This document shows, one piece after another, positions 11,318 to 19,344 of a stretch of DNA of 58,421 nt. The translations under genes were made by a program, and so were the position numbers. Origin of the DNA: Parabacteroides sp. ZJ-118 (GTDB lineage: Bacteria; Bacteroidota; Bacteroidia; Bacteroidales; Tannerellaceae); assembly GCF_011038785.1 (NCBI RefSeq), contig NZ_JAAKDT010000017.1, positions 1 through 58,421 of the forward strand, written 5' to 3'. The number at the start of each line of letters is the position of its first letter. Within the stretch, counting starts at the first letter, position 1. Under the pieces are notes generated by a model, which did no database searches, had not been told where the DNA came from, and saw only the letters and a program-made list of their open reading frames with translations.

Positions 11318-12274
11318 ATGTTGAAATTCTTCAAGACATGGACACTCCCTATCTCCATGTTAGCGGGTGCGATAGGGTATTTTGTTTTCGCCAATGTTAC
11401 TTTTCTGGAGCCTACAAAGCCGTTCATGTACACTTTGATAGCGTATCTGACGCCTTTTTTTATTTTTGCCCAGCTGCTCCTGACCTTCTGTAAGATCTCT
11501 GTCCGGGAATTAATGCCCAGTCCTTGGCACGGTTGGCTATTGCTTATCCAAGCGGTTTCCAGTTTGGCGCTTGCCGCCTTATTGCTCTGGCTGCCAATGG
11601 GAGAGGCATACCGAGACGTGTTCGAGGGAGCGATGGTCTGCCTGATTTGCCCGACTGCTACGGCAGCCGCCGTGATTACAGGGAAATTAGGGGGAAGTGC
11701 CTCTAGCCTGACTACTTATACCCTATTATCCAATCTATTGGCGGCGATTGTCGTGCCATTGGTTTTCCCGTTAGTGGAACCGCGTGCCGAGATCACTTTC
11801 TTTGCTGCGTTCTTGAAGATATTAGGAAAGGTTTTCCCTTTGCTGCTGTTCCCGTTTCTTCTCGCTTTATTCTTGCGCAGGTTCATGCCGCCTATCCATC
11901 GCTTTCTCGCGGGACTTCGGGATATGGCCTTTTACCTCTGGACCATAGCTTTGGCTATCGTGACCGGGCAGACTGTGAAATCCTTGGTTAATAGCGAGGC
12001 GGAGGTTTATGTAGAAATCCTGATCGCCTTAGGCGGCTTGATAACTTGTATCGTCCAGTTTTATTGGGGAAAGCGTATTGGAACGAAATACAATGACCGT
12101 ATTAGCGCTGGACAGGCCCTGGGACAAAAAAATACCGTGTTAGCGATCTGGATGTCTTACACCTATTTGAACCCCTTGTCTTCTGTTGGTCCTGGTAGTT
12201 ACGTACTGTGGCAAAATATTTTTAACAGTTATCAACTGTGGAAAAAGAGGAAGAACGATGCGATGAAACAGTGA
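11318..12274 (+). CDS. BASS-family (bile acid:Na+ symporter-like) transporter
   Basis: About 318 residues with nine to ten hydrophobic helices. The segment CPTATAAAVITGKLGGS (about 109-125) followed by a helix with SNLLAAIVVPLVFPL matches the crossing-helix region of bile acid:sodium symporter-like proteins, which move organic anions such as bile acids, pantoate or oxo-acids with sodium. The ATG at 11318 is chosen because the first helix begins directly after it (MLKFFKTWTLPISM); a GTG at 11177 would add 47 unlike residues. The 3' end overlaps the convergent methyltransferase gene by 53 bases. Substrate unknown. Confidence 0.72.
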   Translation: MLKFFKTWTLPISMLAGAIGYFVFANVTFLEPTKPFMYTLIAYLTPFFIFAQLLLTFCKISVRELMPSPWHGWLLLIQAVSSLALAALLLWLPMGEAYRDVFEGAMVCLICPTATAAAVITGKLGGSASSLTTYTLLSNLLAAIVVPLVFPLVEPRAEITFFAAFLKILGKVFPLLLFPFLLALFLRRFMPPIHRFLAGLRDMAFYLWTIALAIVTGQTVKSLVNSEAEVYVEILIALGGLITCIVQFYWGKRIGTKYNDRISAGQALGQKNTVLAIWMSYTYLNPLSSVGPGSYVLWQNIFNSYQLWKKRKNDAMKQ

Positions 12275-12791
12275 ATATAAAGTATTCACGCGGTAGTTCT
12301 TCCGCCCGTTCGATCTGAAGCAGACTTTTCTTTTTGTCGATGCCTCCGGCATATCCGGTTAAGCTGCCATCGCTGCCTACGACACGGTGGCAAGGAATGA
12401 TGATGCTGACCGGGTTATGGCCTACCGCCCCACCGATCGCTTGTGCGGACATACTTGATAGACCTTTTCCCCGGGCGATTTCCCGGGCGAGATCTTTGTA
12501 GGTTACGACTTTACCATAAGGAATTTTACTTAACAAGTCCCATACGGCAAGCCGGAAAGGCGTATCTTCCAGGTGGATAGGCGGGGTAAATCCGGGAACC
12601 TTTCCCATGAAATAGCAATCCAGCCACTCTTTGGTTCGCTCAAATATCGGCAGATTCCTTTCTTGGTTTTCTTCCGATAAAGTCGTGGCGAAATATTTCT
12701 GCCCGTCGAACCATAGTCCCGTCAGCTGGTCGCCATCGCTGGCTAGGGTCATTTCTCCCAAAGGAGATTTGTATTTATTTGTGTATTGCAT
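12222..12791 (-). CDS. ogt: Methylated-DNA-protein-cysteine methyltransferase
   Basis: A suicide DNA-repair protein that takes alkyl groups from O6-alkylguanine onto its active cysteine. The diagnostic IPCHRVVG motif is present, with the acceptor cysteine at residue 134 when translation starts at 12791 (MQYTNKYKSPLGEM); an ATG at 12803 would add four residues. The N-terminal RNase-H-like half and the helix-turn-helix DNA-binding half (about 78-165, including PYGKVVTYKDLA) are complete. The C-terminus runs about 20 residues beyond the usual end (tail REYFIFTVSSHRSSSF), which makes the gene overlap the convergent transporter by 53 bases. Stand-alone Ogt type, no Ada regulatory domain. Confidence 0.93.
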   Translation of the reverse strand: MQYTNKYKSPLGEMTLASDGDQLTGLWFDGQKYFATTLSEENQERNLPIFERTKEWLDCYFMGKVPGFTPPIHLEDTPFRLAVWDLLSKIPYGKVVTYKDLAREIARGKGLSSMSAQAIGGAVGHNPVSIIIPCHRVVGSDGSLTGYAGGIDKKKSLLQIERAEELPREYFIFTVSSHRSSSFSTVDNC

Positions 12792-12897
12792 AGTACCTGT
12801 CAAAATAGTGGCGTAAGTTAGAGAATTTTTCGAAATAACCCATCTTTAAATTGCCCTAAAAAAAGCGTGGGGCATGCTATCGAATCCGACTTTTAGT

Positions 12898-12908
12898 TAT
12901 ATTCGCGG
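12898..12908 (+). promoter_or_regulatory. -7 box of ferritin gene
   Basis: TATATTCGCGG, the TTCG variant of the Bacteroidota -7 box, 55 bases before the ferritin start. No TTTG partner is visible at the proper distance. Confidence 0.4.
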
Positions 12909-12962
12909 AGTGGAATTTCGTGGGCGGATAATGTTTTGACATTTCTAAATAATGATAAAATT

Positions 12963-13445
12963 ATGATCTTAAGTAAAAAATTATCAGAGGCGTTCAATGC
13001 CCAAGTTAATGCGGAGATGTGGTCTTCGAATTTGTATTTGTCAATGGCTGTATATTTCCAGAAAGCAGGGCTTTCCGGATTCGCTCATTGGATGAAGAAA
13101 CAAGCCGATGAGGAATTGGGACACGCTCATAAGTTGATCGATTACGCCTTGGATCGTGGAGGTGATATTACGATTGGCCAGATCAACGTAGTCCCGACAG
13201 GCTGGGGAAATCCGTTGGAGGTATTCGAGCATGTTTACAAACACGAGTGCTATGTCTCAGAGTTGATCGACAAATTGGTTGATATCGCCGAGGCTGATAA
13301 AGACCACGCTACCCGTGAGTTCTTGACTTGGTTCATCAACGAGCAAGTTGAGGAAGAATCAACGGCGAAAGAAATCGTAGACCAATTGAAGAATTATGGC
13401 GAGTGCCATGTAGGTATCATGGATCACAGATTAGGAAAGAGATAA
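12963..13445 (+). CDS. ftnA: Ferritin
   Basis: A 160-residue non-haem ferritin of the bacterial H-type, which oxidises Fe(II) and stores iron in a 24-subunit shell. The four-helix pattern is evident and ferroxidase ligands can be seen: E near residue 18 (NAEMWSSNLYLS), the E-x-x-H pair in DEELGHAH (about 50-54), E in KHECYVSE (about 94) and Q/E in INEQVEEES (about 126-130). The ATG at 12963 gives the standard start MILSKKLSEAFN; an upstream start at 12936 would add nine residues not typical of the family. Followed by a strong terminator, so monocistronic. Confidence 0.95.
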   Translation: MILSKKLSEAFNAQVNAEMWSSNLYLSMAVYFQKAGLSGFAHWMKKQADEELGHAHKLIDYALDRGGDITIGQINVVPTGWGNPLEVFEHVYKHECYVSELIDKLVDIAEADKDHATREFLTWFINEQVEEESTAKEIVDQLKNYGECHVGIMDHRLGKR

Positions 13446-13470
13446 TAAATCGTCGTCGGGAAATAGAAAA

Positions 13471-13502
13471 AGGCTGTATCTTCACCGGATGCAGCCTTTT
13501 TT
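13471..13502 (+). terminator. Intrinsic terminator after ferritin
   Basis: A 10-bp stem (13471-13480 with 13488-13497, one G-U pair), loop TTCACCG, then a run of six or more T. Confidence 0.9.
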
Positions 13503-13558
13503 ATCGTACTTTTACCCGGCAAAGTCAGAGTAAGGAATACGTATAGATAAATAGAGAT

Positions 13559-13999
13559 ATGAGATTAAGCGATGTATGGTTTACGGCTCTCTCGGAAAAC
13601 GAGTCAGGGCAAATAGTCACCGTTTACGGACGAGACGAGTTGAATGAGTTCATCGAATCCGGTAAGTACAAGGAACGTGTCGAGATCACTTGGAAATACG
13701 AGGGAGATGAAAGAGGCCTTCCCGGCGACGACCTTGGCGAGGAAATGGAGACCGTGGGGAAAACGCTTCGTAAGGCGATGGAAAAGAAAGACAAGCTGGC
13801 TATCCTGACGGGTGTCTATACTGGAGGAGGAGAGAAGGTCTGGGTGTTTTACACACGTACCGTGCGTGTATTCGGCGAACGCTTGAATGAGGCCTTGGCT
13901 CTTTTCGAACTATTGCCCATATCTATTTATACCGAGGTGGATCCGGATTGGGAAGAATACAAGGATATGTATGAGATGAAAGAGTGGGCGGTGGATTGA
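13559..13999 (+). CDS. DUF695 domain protein
   Basis: A 146-residue soluble protein without signal peptide or membrane segments. The pattern of a conserved W-x-Y early strand (TWKYEGD), followed by an acidic stretch and the C-terminal segment with RLNEALALFELLPISIYTEVD, fits DUF695, a family of unknown function found in many bacteria. It is flanked by the ferritin terminator and the convergent threonine synthase gene, so it is likely transcribed alone. No catalytic motif is evident. Confidence 0.65.
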   Translation: MRLSDVWFTALSENESGQIVTVYGRDELNEFIESGKYKERVEITWKYEGDERGLPGDDLGEEMETVGKTLRKAMEKKDKLAILTGVYTGGGEKVWVFYTRTVRVFGERLNEALALFELLPISIYTEVDPDWEEYKDMYEMKEWAVD

Positions 14000-14093
14000 G
14001 CGTATACAAACATCACCCCCTCACACACCGTATATAGGTAGGTATGGGTCCACGCCTGTGTACGTGTGGTGCGATGCCTGTATACGTGTTTTT
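14000..14093. terminator. Long imperfect hairpin between convergent genes
   Basis: Arms 14000-14017 and 14068-14087 pair imperfectly (core CGTATACA with TGTATACG, then CATC with GATG and ACC with GGT). A T-run at 14089-14093 follows on the plus strand, where it overlaps the last codons of thrC. It probably ends the DUF695 transcript; read from the other side it lies just behind the thrC stop codon and may end that transcript as well. Confidence 0.6.
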
Positions 14094-15405
14094 ACCGGCT
14101 CATCAAGAAAGATTTGAATCCCTTGAAATCTTTTGCCAGCTCGATGCTTTGCTTGGTCCCTGCCATGAAGGCTTTCAGTTTCGCGGGGATCTCGATATCT
14201 GCCTCCAATATCTTATCGACTGTCCCTTTGAATTTTGCGGGATGAGCGGTCTCGAGGAACAGCCCCGTCTCGGTCTCGCTTAGGTCGCTGTCTAGTAATC
14301 CTTGGTAGCCACAGGCTCCGTGCGGGTCGAGGATATATCCCGTCTCTTTATAGAGGGCTCGTATCGTAGAGGCGATTTCCTCGTCCGTATAGCGATGTCC
14401 GGAGATCAGCGCGCATATTTCTTCGTGGGGATCATGAAATATGCCGAATAGGTCGATGATACGGGCGAAATTACTCGGATCGCCTACATCCATGGCGTTC
14501 GCTAGGGTGGCGACTGACGGGCGGGGTGTGTAAGTCCCTGTATTCAGGTATTCTAAGAATACGTCGTTACGGTTGTTTGCCGCTACGAAACGCTTGATAG
14601 GGAGCCCCATCCAATAGGCGAACAGTCCGGCGGTGATGTTCCCGAAATTACCGCTTGGCACGCAAACGACCAGCTCGTCCGCTTTCCCCAGCCTGTCCAG
14701 CTGAGCGTAAGCGTTGAAGTAGTAGAACGATTGGGGCAAGAAGCGGGCTACATTGATGGAGTTCGCCGAAGTCAGTTTCATATGACGGTTTAATTCCTCG
14801 TCCATAAAGGCGGATTTAACCAGCGCTTGGCAATCGTCGAACGTACCGTCTATCTCCAATGCCGTGATGTTCTGTCCTAATGTCGCGAACTGGCATTCCT
14901 GTATCGGGCTGACCTTTCCCTTGGGATAAAGCACATACACGTGGATGCCCGGAACACCCAGGAATCCGTTGGCCACGGCGCTTCCCGTATCGCCGGAAGT
15001 AGCGACCAATACGTTTACTTGCTTCAATCCCTCTTGCTTTATGAAATAACCGAGCAGACGAGCCATGAAGCGGCCTCCTACATCCTTAAAGGCCAATGTA
15101 GGCCCGTGAAATAACTCTAAGCTATAGATATTATCCTTTACGGGTACCACTGGGGTCTCGAAGGAGAGCGTATCTTTTACGATGCCGTCCAATACCTCCG
15201 GCTCGATGTCTTCCCCGAAGAACATCCGCGCTACCGTGCAGGCGATCTCGTGGAAGGACTGGTTCTTCATGTTGGCTATCACCTCCTCGTCCAAGGAGTC
15301 GATATACTCGGGCATATATAATCCCTTGTCGCCGGCCAGACCTTTTACGACGGCCTCTTCCAGGCTGGCTACGGGGGCTTGTTTGTTTGTGCTGTAATAG
15401 TTCAT
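14092..15405 (-). CDS. thrC: Threonine synthase
   Basis: A 437-residue PLP enzyme converting O-phosphohomoserine to threonine, the last step of the pathway. The PLP lysine is K107 in LAFKDVGGRF; the glycine-rich phosphate loop VATSGDTGSAVANGF follows around 133-147, and SGNFGN is at about 232. It has the length and N-terminal Thr_synth_N domain of the long (E. coli-like) type. Last gene of the thrA - PGM-like - thrC operon; its start lies 3 bases behind the stop of the PGM-like gene, so expression is likely coupled. Confidence 0.96.
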   Translation of the reverse strand: MNYYSTNKQAPVASLEEAVVKGLAGDKGLYMPEYIDSLDEEVIANMKNQSFHEIACTVARMFFGEDIEPEVLDGIVKDTLSFETPVVPVKDNIYSLELFHGPTLAFKDVGGRFMARLLGYFIKQEGLKQVNVLVATSGDTGSAVANGFLGVPGIHVYVLYPKGKVSPIQECQFATLGQNITALEIDGTFDDCQALVKSAFMDEELNRHMKLTSANSINVARFLPQSFYYFNAYAQLDRLGKADELVVCVPSGNFGNITAGLFAYWMGLPIKRFVAANNRNDVFLEYLNTGTYTPRPSVATLANAMDVGDPSNFARIIDLFGIFHDPHEEICALISGHRYTDEEIASTIRALYKETGYILDPHGACGYQGLLDSDLSETETGLFLETAHPAKFKGTVDKILEADIEIPAKLKAFMAGTKQSIELAKDFKGFKSFLMSR

Positions 15406-15408
15406 GGT

Positions 15409-16617
15409 CTAATCGTTTAGAAATGCGTTTATAAATTGATCTTTTTCCAATATGCCATATTTGCCGTTTAATACGGAAAACTCGTCAAATGTGGTAACGG
15501 AGTCGGGCTGCTCGCCCGGTTTGTAAATCAGGAATGGAACCGGAGTGCTCGTATGCGTACGGATGGCGCAAGGAGTAGGATGGTCCGGAAGGATAGCGAT
15601 CGCTACCGGCTCGTCCCATTTTCGCGTTTCCTCATAGATGATACGTACGGCACGGTTGTCCAGATACTCGATCGTCTTGACCTTTAGGTCTACGTCCCCT
15701 TCGTGTCCGGCCTCGTCGCTTGCCTCGATATGCAAGTAGACGAAGTCGTTTGTCTTGAGGGCCTCAAGGGCGGCATGCGCTTTTCCCTCGTAGTTCGTGT
15801 CGTATAATCCGGTAGCTCCCTCTACGTGGAGCACCTCGAGGCCGGCGTAAACACCGATTCCCCGGATGAGATCGACGGCGGAGATCACGGATCCCTTTCC
15901 GAAGCCGTACATCTCCCGCATCGTTCGCATGGCCGGACGATAGCCCGGAGACCAAGGCCAGATGCTGTTCGCCGGATCTTTCCCCGCTGCCATACGTTTG
16001 AGGTTCACCGGGTGATCCTTTAAGATCTCTTGCGACTGGAGGATTAATTCGTTTAATAACCCGGCGGTTTCTCTCGCTTCCGGAACTTCCGGTTTTATCA
16101 TGAAAGGCCGGAAAGGATGGAGAGGTACGTCGTGTGGCGGCGTACAATCCAGACGCTTATCGCCCCCCTTGATGACCAAGAGGTGGCGGTAGGAGATACC
16201 CGTATAGAACTTGACACGGTCGGAACCCAATCGCTCGTTGAGGCATTGGATCAACACGTCCGCTTCCTCCGTGGAGATATGGCCGGAAGAGTGATTCATC
16301 AAGATTTCGTCCTCTACGCGGATTAAGTTACAACGCATCGCCATCTCGCCGGGCTGCAGGGCGACGCCTATGCTGGCGGCCTCCAATACACCCCGTCCCT
16401 CGTACACGGCGGGCAGGTCATAGCCTAATACTGCCATGTTCGCGACTTCGCTGCCGGGATGGAAGCCATCCGCTACGGTCTTCATCTGCCCGGTTACTCC
16501 CTGTTTTGCCAATTTATCCATATAAGGCGTCTTGGCGTATCGCATTGGGGTTTTGCCTCCCAGGGCCTCTATCGGCTCGTCGGCCATTCCATCGCCTAAA
16601 ATGATGATGTGCTTCAT
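15409..16617 (-). CDS. PGM-like phosphotransferase, probable homoserine kinase role
   Basis: A 402-residue member of the cofactor-independent phosphoglycerate mutase family of archaeal type (ApgM), within the alkaline phosphatase superfamily. Visible are the metal-binding start GDGMADEP (residues 8-15), the nucleophile region GSEVANMAVLGYD (about 55-67), the DEAGHEGD segment and the C-terminal LPDHPTPC. It sits between thrA and thrC with 2- and 3-base gaps, exactly where homoserine kinase (thrB) is expected, and no thrB is present. To my knowledge PGM-like proteins in such operons have been assigned homoserine kinase activity in Bacteroidota; the sequence itself shows only the fold and the position. 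A glycolytic mutase role is the alternative. Confidence 0.85.
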   Translation of the reverse strand: MKHIIILGDGMADEPIEALGGKTPMRYAKTPYMDKLAKQGVTGQMKTVADGFHPGSEVANMAVLGYDLPAVYEGRGVLEAASIGVALQPGEMAMRCNLIRVEDEILMNHSSGHISTEEADVLIQCLNERLGSDRVKFYTGISYRHLLVIKGGDKRLDCTPPHDVPLHPFRPFMIKPEVPEARETAGLLNELILQSQEILKDHPVNLKRMAAGKDPANSIWPWSPGYRPAMRTMREMYGFGKGSVISAVDLIRGIGVYAGLEVLHVEGATGLYDTNYEGKAHAALEALKTNDFVYLHIEASDEAGHEGDVDLKVKTIEYLDNRAVRIIYEETRKWDEPVAIAILPDHPTPCAIRTHTSTPVPFLIYKPGEQPDSVTTFDEFSVLNGKYGILEKDQFINAFLND

Positions 16618-16619
16618 AC

Positions 16620-19061
16620 CTATCGAATGTTTGCGATGGATATGATGTCGGCGAATACGCCCGCGGCTGTCACGTCGGCTCCGGCGCCATATCCCTTGAT
16701 GATCATTGGGTATTCATGATACCTTTCGGTGGAGATCATGATGATATTGTTGCTACCCTCCAACTCATAGAACGGATGGTGGCTGTCCACGGCTTGTAAG
16801 CCTACCTCGCAAGCGCCGTTCTCCATCTTCGCCACGAAACGGAAACGCTTGCCTTCCGCTTCCAGCAGCTGGCGTTTCTCCTCGAAGCCGGCGTCTGTGT
16901 CCTTGATATGCTTCCAGAAGTCCGCGAGGGAACCCCCGAAGTACTTTTCCGGGATGAACAGGTTTTGTTTTACGTCGGCTTGCTCTACGGAATAACCGGC
17001 CTCTCGGGCCAAGATAACCAGCTTGCGGATTACGTCTTTGCCGCTAAGGTCGATACGTGGGTCCGGCTCGGCATATCCGGCCTCCTTTGCCATGTGGATC
17101 GCCTCGCTGAAAGGGATATCGGCGCTGATCGTGTTAAAGATATAATTCAGCGTACCGGAAAGTACGGCTTCCAGTCTCAATATATGGTCGCCGCTATTGA
17201 TCAGATCGTTCATCGTATTGATGATCGGGAGGCCGGCGCCTACGTTCGTCTCGAACAAGAACTTGATGTCGCGGTGGCGGGCGGTCTCTTTGAGCTTGGT
17301 ATAATTATCGTAGGAGGAGGAAGCCGCTTCTTTGTTAGCCGCTACGACGGATACGTTATTGTTCATCAATGTCTCGTAAAGAGCTGCCACGTCCGGGCTT
17401 GCCGTGCAATCCACGAATACGGAGTTGAAGATATTCATCTTTACAATCTCCTCGCACAGATGCTCCGGGTCACTCTCTTCCCCGTTCTCCTTCAGCTCCT
17501 CCAGATAATGGTCGAGGTTGATCCCTTCCCGGCATAAAAGGGCTTTCTTGGAGTTCGATATGCCTACGACATTCAGCTTCAAACCGTTTTGCCGCATCAG
17601 TTTCGGTCGCTGGATGCGTATCTGCTCCAATAAGTTGCCGCCCACGGTTCCTACACCGGCGATGAAAAGGTTCAATACCTTATATTCGGATAGGAAAAAA
17701 GAGTCATGAATGGAGTTCAATGCCTTGCGAAGGTATTTATGCTTGATAACGAAAGAGATATTCGTCTCGGAAGCGCCTTGGGCGCAAGCGATCACGCTGA
17801 TACCCGCACGTCCCAGCGTACCGAACAGCTTACCGGCGATACCCGGGGTACGTTTCATGTTCTCGCCTACGATAGCGACGGTGGCCAGATCCTTCTCCGC
17901 TACGGTGTCGTTCATATCACCCTGCGCGCGCTCCAAGGCGAACTCGTCGTTCAATACTTGTACGGCCAGATCAGCGTCGGCGTTACGTACGGCGAAAGTC
18001 GTGTTGTTCTCGGAGCTGGCCTGCGATACCATAAATACGCTGATGCCATTCTTTGCGAGCGTCTTGAAGATCCGGTAGTTTACGCCGATCACGCCTACCA
18101 TGCCCAGTCCTTGCACCGTGATCAGGCAGGTGTCGTTGATGGAGGAGATCCCTTTGATGATGGCTTTGCCTTCCTCTTTCACCCGCTCTTTCGAGATATA
18201 GGTCCCGGGAGCGGTCGGGTTGAAGGTATTCAGGATACGGATCGGGATGTTCTTATGATAAACCGGATAGATCGTCGGCGGATAGATTACTTTCGCCCCG
18301 AAGTTACACAACTCCATCGCCTCCGTGAAAGTAAGCCGGTCGATTACGTAGGCGGAGCTGATCACACGGGGATCGGCGGTCATGAAACCATCCACGTCCG
18401 TCCAGATCTCCAAGACTGAGGCGTCCAAGGCGGTTGCCAAGATGGAGGCGGTATAATCCGAGCCCCCTCGTCCGAGGTTCGTGACCTCTCCGGTTTCCGT
18501 GCTGGAAGAGATGAACCCGGGTACCAAGGAAACCTTGGGAAGCGGCGAGAAGGTCTCTTTTATGAGCTTGTTGGTCAAGTCGAAATCCACGATATGCTTG
18601 TTGAATTGCTTGACGGTCTTGATGTATTTGCGTGAGTCGAACAACTTCGCGTCCTTGATCACGTTCGAGACGATCAAGGAAGATAGGCGCTCGCCATAAC
18701 TTACGATCGTATCGGATGTCTTGGCGGATAAATCGTTAATCAAATAAACACCTTTGAAAATATTGCTCAATTCATCCAGTAAAGCCATCACTTTCTTCTG
18801 GACATCCATGCGTACCTCCTTGTTTTCGATCACCCCCTCGATCACGTCCAGATGGCGGGCGATGATCTCCGATAATTGTTTCTCGTAGGCAAGGTCGCCT
18901 TGGGAAGCCATGGTAGAAGTGACCAGTAATTTGTCGGTGATGCCCCCTAAGGCGGAGACAACCACGATTACGGGCTCTTCGATAGCCTCTACTATTTTCT
19001 TTACACTTAAGATACTATTCACGGAACCTACGGATGTCCCGCCGAATTTTAATACTTTCAT
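16620..19061 (-). CDS. thrA: Bifunctional aspartokinase/homoserine dehydrogenase
   Basis: An 813-residue fusion that catalyses the first and third steps from aspartate to homoserine. Order: aspartokinase domain starting KFGGTSVGS (residues 4-12) with the NLGRGGSDYTA substrate motif (about 195-205); tandem ACT regulatory domains (about 310-460), where threonine feedback is normally sensed; NAD(P)-binding start of homoserine dehydrogenase with AGVGTVGGNLL (about 469-479); and the HSD catalytic domain with SGTLNYIFN and the Lys/Asp residues of the family. First gene of the thr operon, followed after 2 bases by the PGM-like gene. A 280-base leader with attenuator-like features precedes it. Confidence 0.96.
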   Translation of the reverse strand: MKVLKFGGTSVGSVNSILSVKKIVEAIEEPVIVVVSALGGITDKLLVTSTMASQGDLAYEKQLSEIIARHLDVIEGVIENKEVRMDVQKKVMALLDELSNIFKGVYLINDLSAKTSDTIVSYGERLSSLIVSNVIKDAKLFDSRKYIKTVKQFNKHIVDFDLTNKLIKETFSPLPKVSLVPGFISSSTETGEVTNLGRGGSDYTASILATALDASVLEIWTDVDGFMTADPRVISSAYVIDRLTFTEAMELCNFGAKVIYPPTIYPVYHKNIPIRILNTFNPTAPGTYISKERVKEEGKAIIKGISSINDTCLITVQGLGMVGVIGVNYRIFKTLAKNGISVFMVSQASSENNTTFAVRNADADLAVQVLNDEFALERAQGDMNDTVAEKDLATVAIVGENMKRTPGIAGKLFGTLGRAGISVIACAQGASETNISFVIKHKYLRKALNSIHDSFFLSEYKVLNLFIAGVGTVGGNLLEQIRIQRPKLMRQNGLKLNVVGISNSKKALLCREGINLDHYLEELKENGEESDPEHLCEEIVKMNIFNSVFVDCTASPDVAALYETLMNNNVSVVAANKEAASSSYDNYTKLKETARHRDIKFLFETNVGAGLPIINTMNDLINSGDHILRLEAVLSGTLNYIFNTISADIPFSEAIHMAKEAGYAEPDPRIDLSGKDVIRKLVILAREAGYSVEQADVKQNLFIPEKYFGGSLADFWKHIKDTDAGFEEKRQLLEAEGKRFRFVAKMENGACEVGLQAVDSHHPFYELEGSNNIIMISTERYHEYPMIIKGYGAGADVTAAGVFADIISIANIR

Positions 19062-19174
19062 CGATATGTATTTTTAATGGTTCATCGAGGATTGACAATC
19101 AAGAAAAGGCTTTTTCAGGATTTGCAACCGTCCAACAACCGAATGATTAAACGTATGTATGTAAAAGGAGAAAT

Positions 19175-19201
19175 AAAAAAAGGACGCGACACGAGATCGC
19201 G
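19175..19201 (-). terminator. Attenuator-like terminator in thr leader
   Basis: On the minus strand CGCGAT (19196-19201) pairs with GTCGCG (19185-19190) around a 5-base loop, followed after two bases by a run of seven U. It lies 114 bases before the thrA start and 30 bases after the end of a small leader frame, the arrangement of a transcription attenuator. A second hairpin (GCGTAG with CTATGC, 19202-19224) directly precedes it and could compete in folding. Confidence 0.55.
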
Positions 19202-19230
19202 GCATAGCGTGACGCGGGCTACGCGAAGGC

Positions 19231-19302
19231 TTATTGATAGATTCCAACCCCCCAAGGGGTCATCAATGCCCATGTATAATAGGAGGACTCTACACTCATC
19301 AT
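19231..19302 (-). CDS. Candidate 23-codon thr leader peptide
   Basis: A small frame beginning ATGATG and ending TAA, 23 codons, reading MMSVESSYY then TWALMTPWGVGIYQ. It begins about 28 bases after a plausible transcription start and ends just before two hairpins and a U-run. Codons for Thr occur twice and Ile once, Trp twice and Tyr three times, so the enrichment for Thr/Ile expected of a classical thr attenuator is weak. A hairpin (ACCCC with GGGGT, 19247-19260) lies within the frame. Another possible frame of 16 codons with three Ile and one Thr begins at 19349 and overlaps this one's start. Real translation is unproven. Confidence 0.35.
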   Translation of the reverse strand: MMSVESSYYTWALMTPWGVGIYQ

Positions 19303-19336
19303 CGATTCTGTACGCTACATATATATATTGTGGGGG

Positions 19337-19344
19337 CAATATTA
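19337..19344 (-). promoter_or_regulatory. Candidate thr operon -7 box
   Basis: Minus-strand TAATATTG, one base off TAnnTTTG, with CTTG 19 bases upstream as a three-of-four match to the -33 TTTG. It overlaps the stop codon of the upstream exporter gene. It would start a leader of roughly 270 bases ahead of thrA. Confidence 0.35.

Noticed and set aside
12936-12962. Upstream ATG for ferritin
   Set aside because: Gives nine extra residues not seen in ferritins; the next ATG gives the standard N-terminus.
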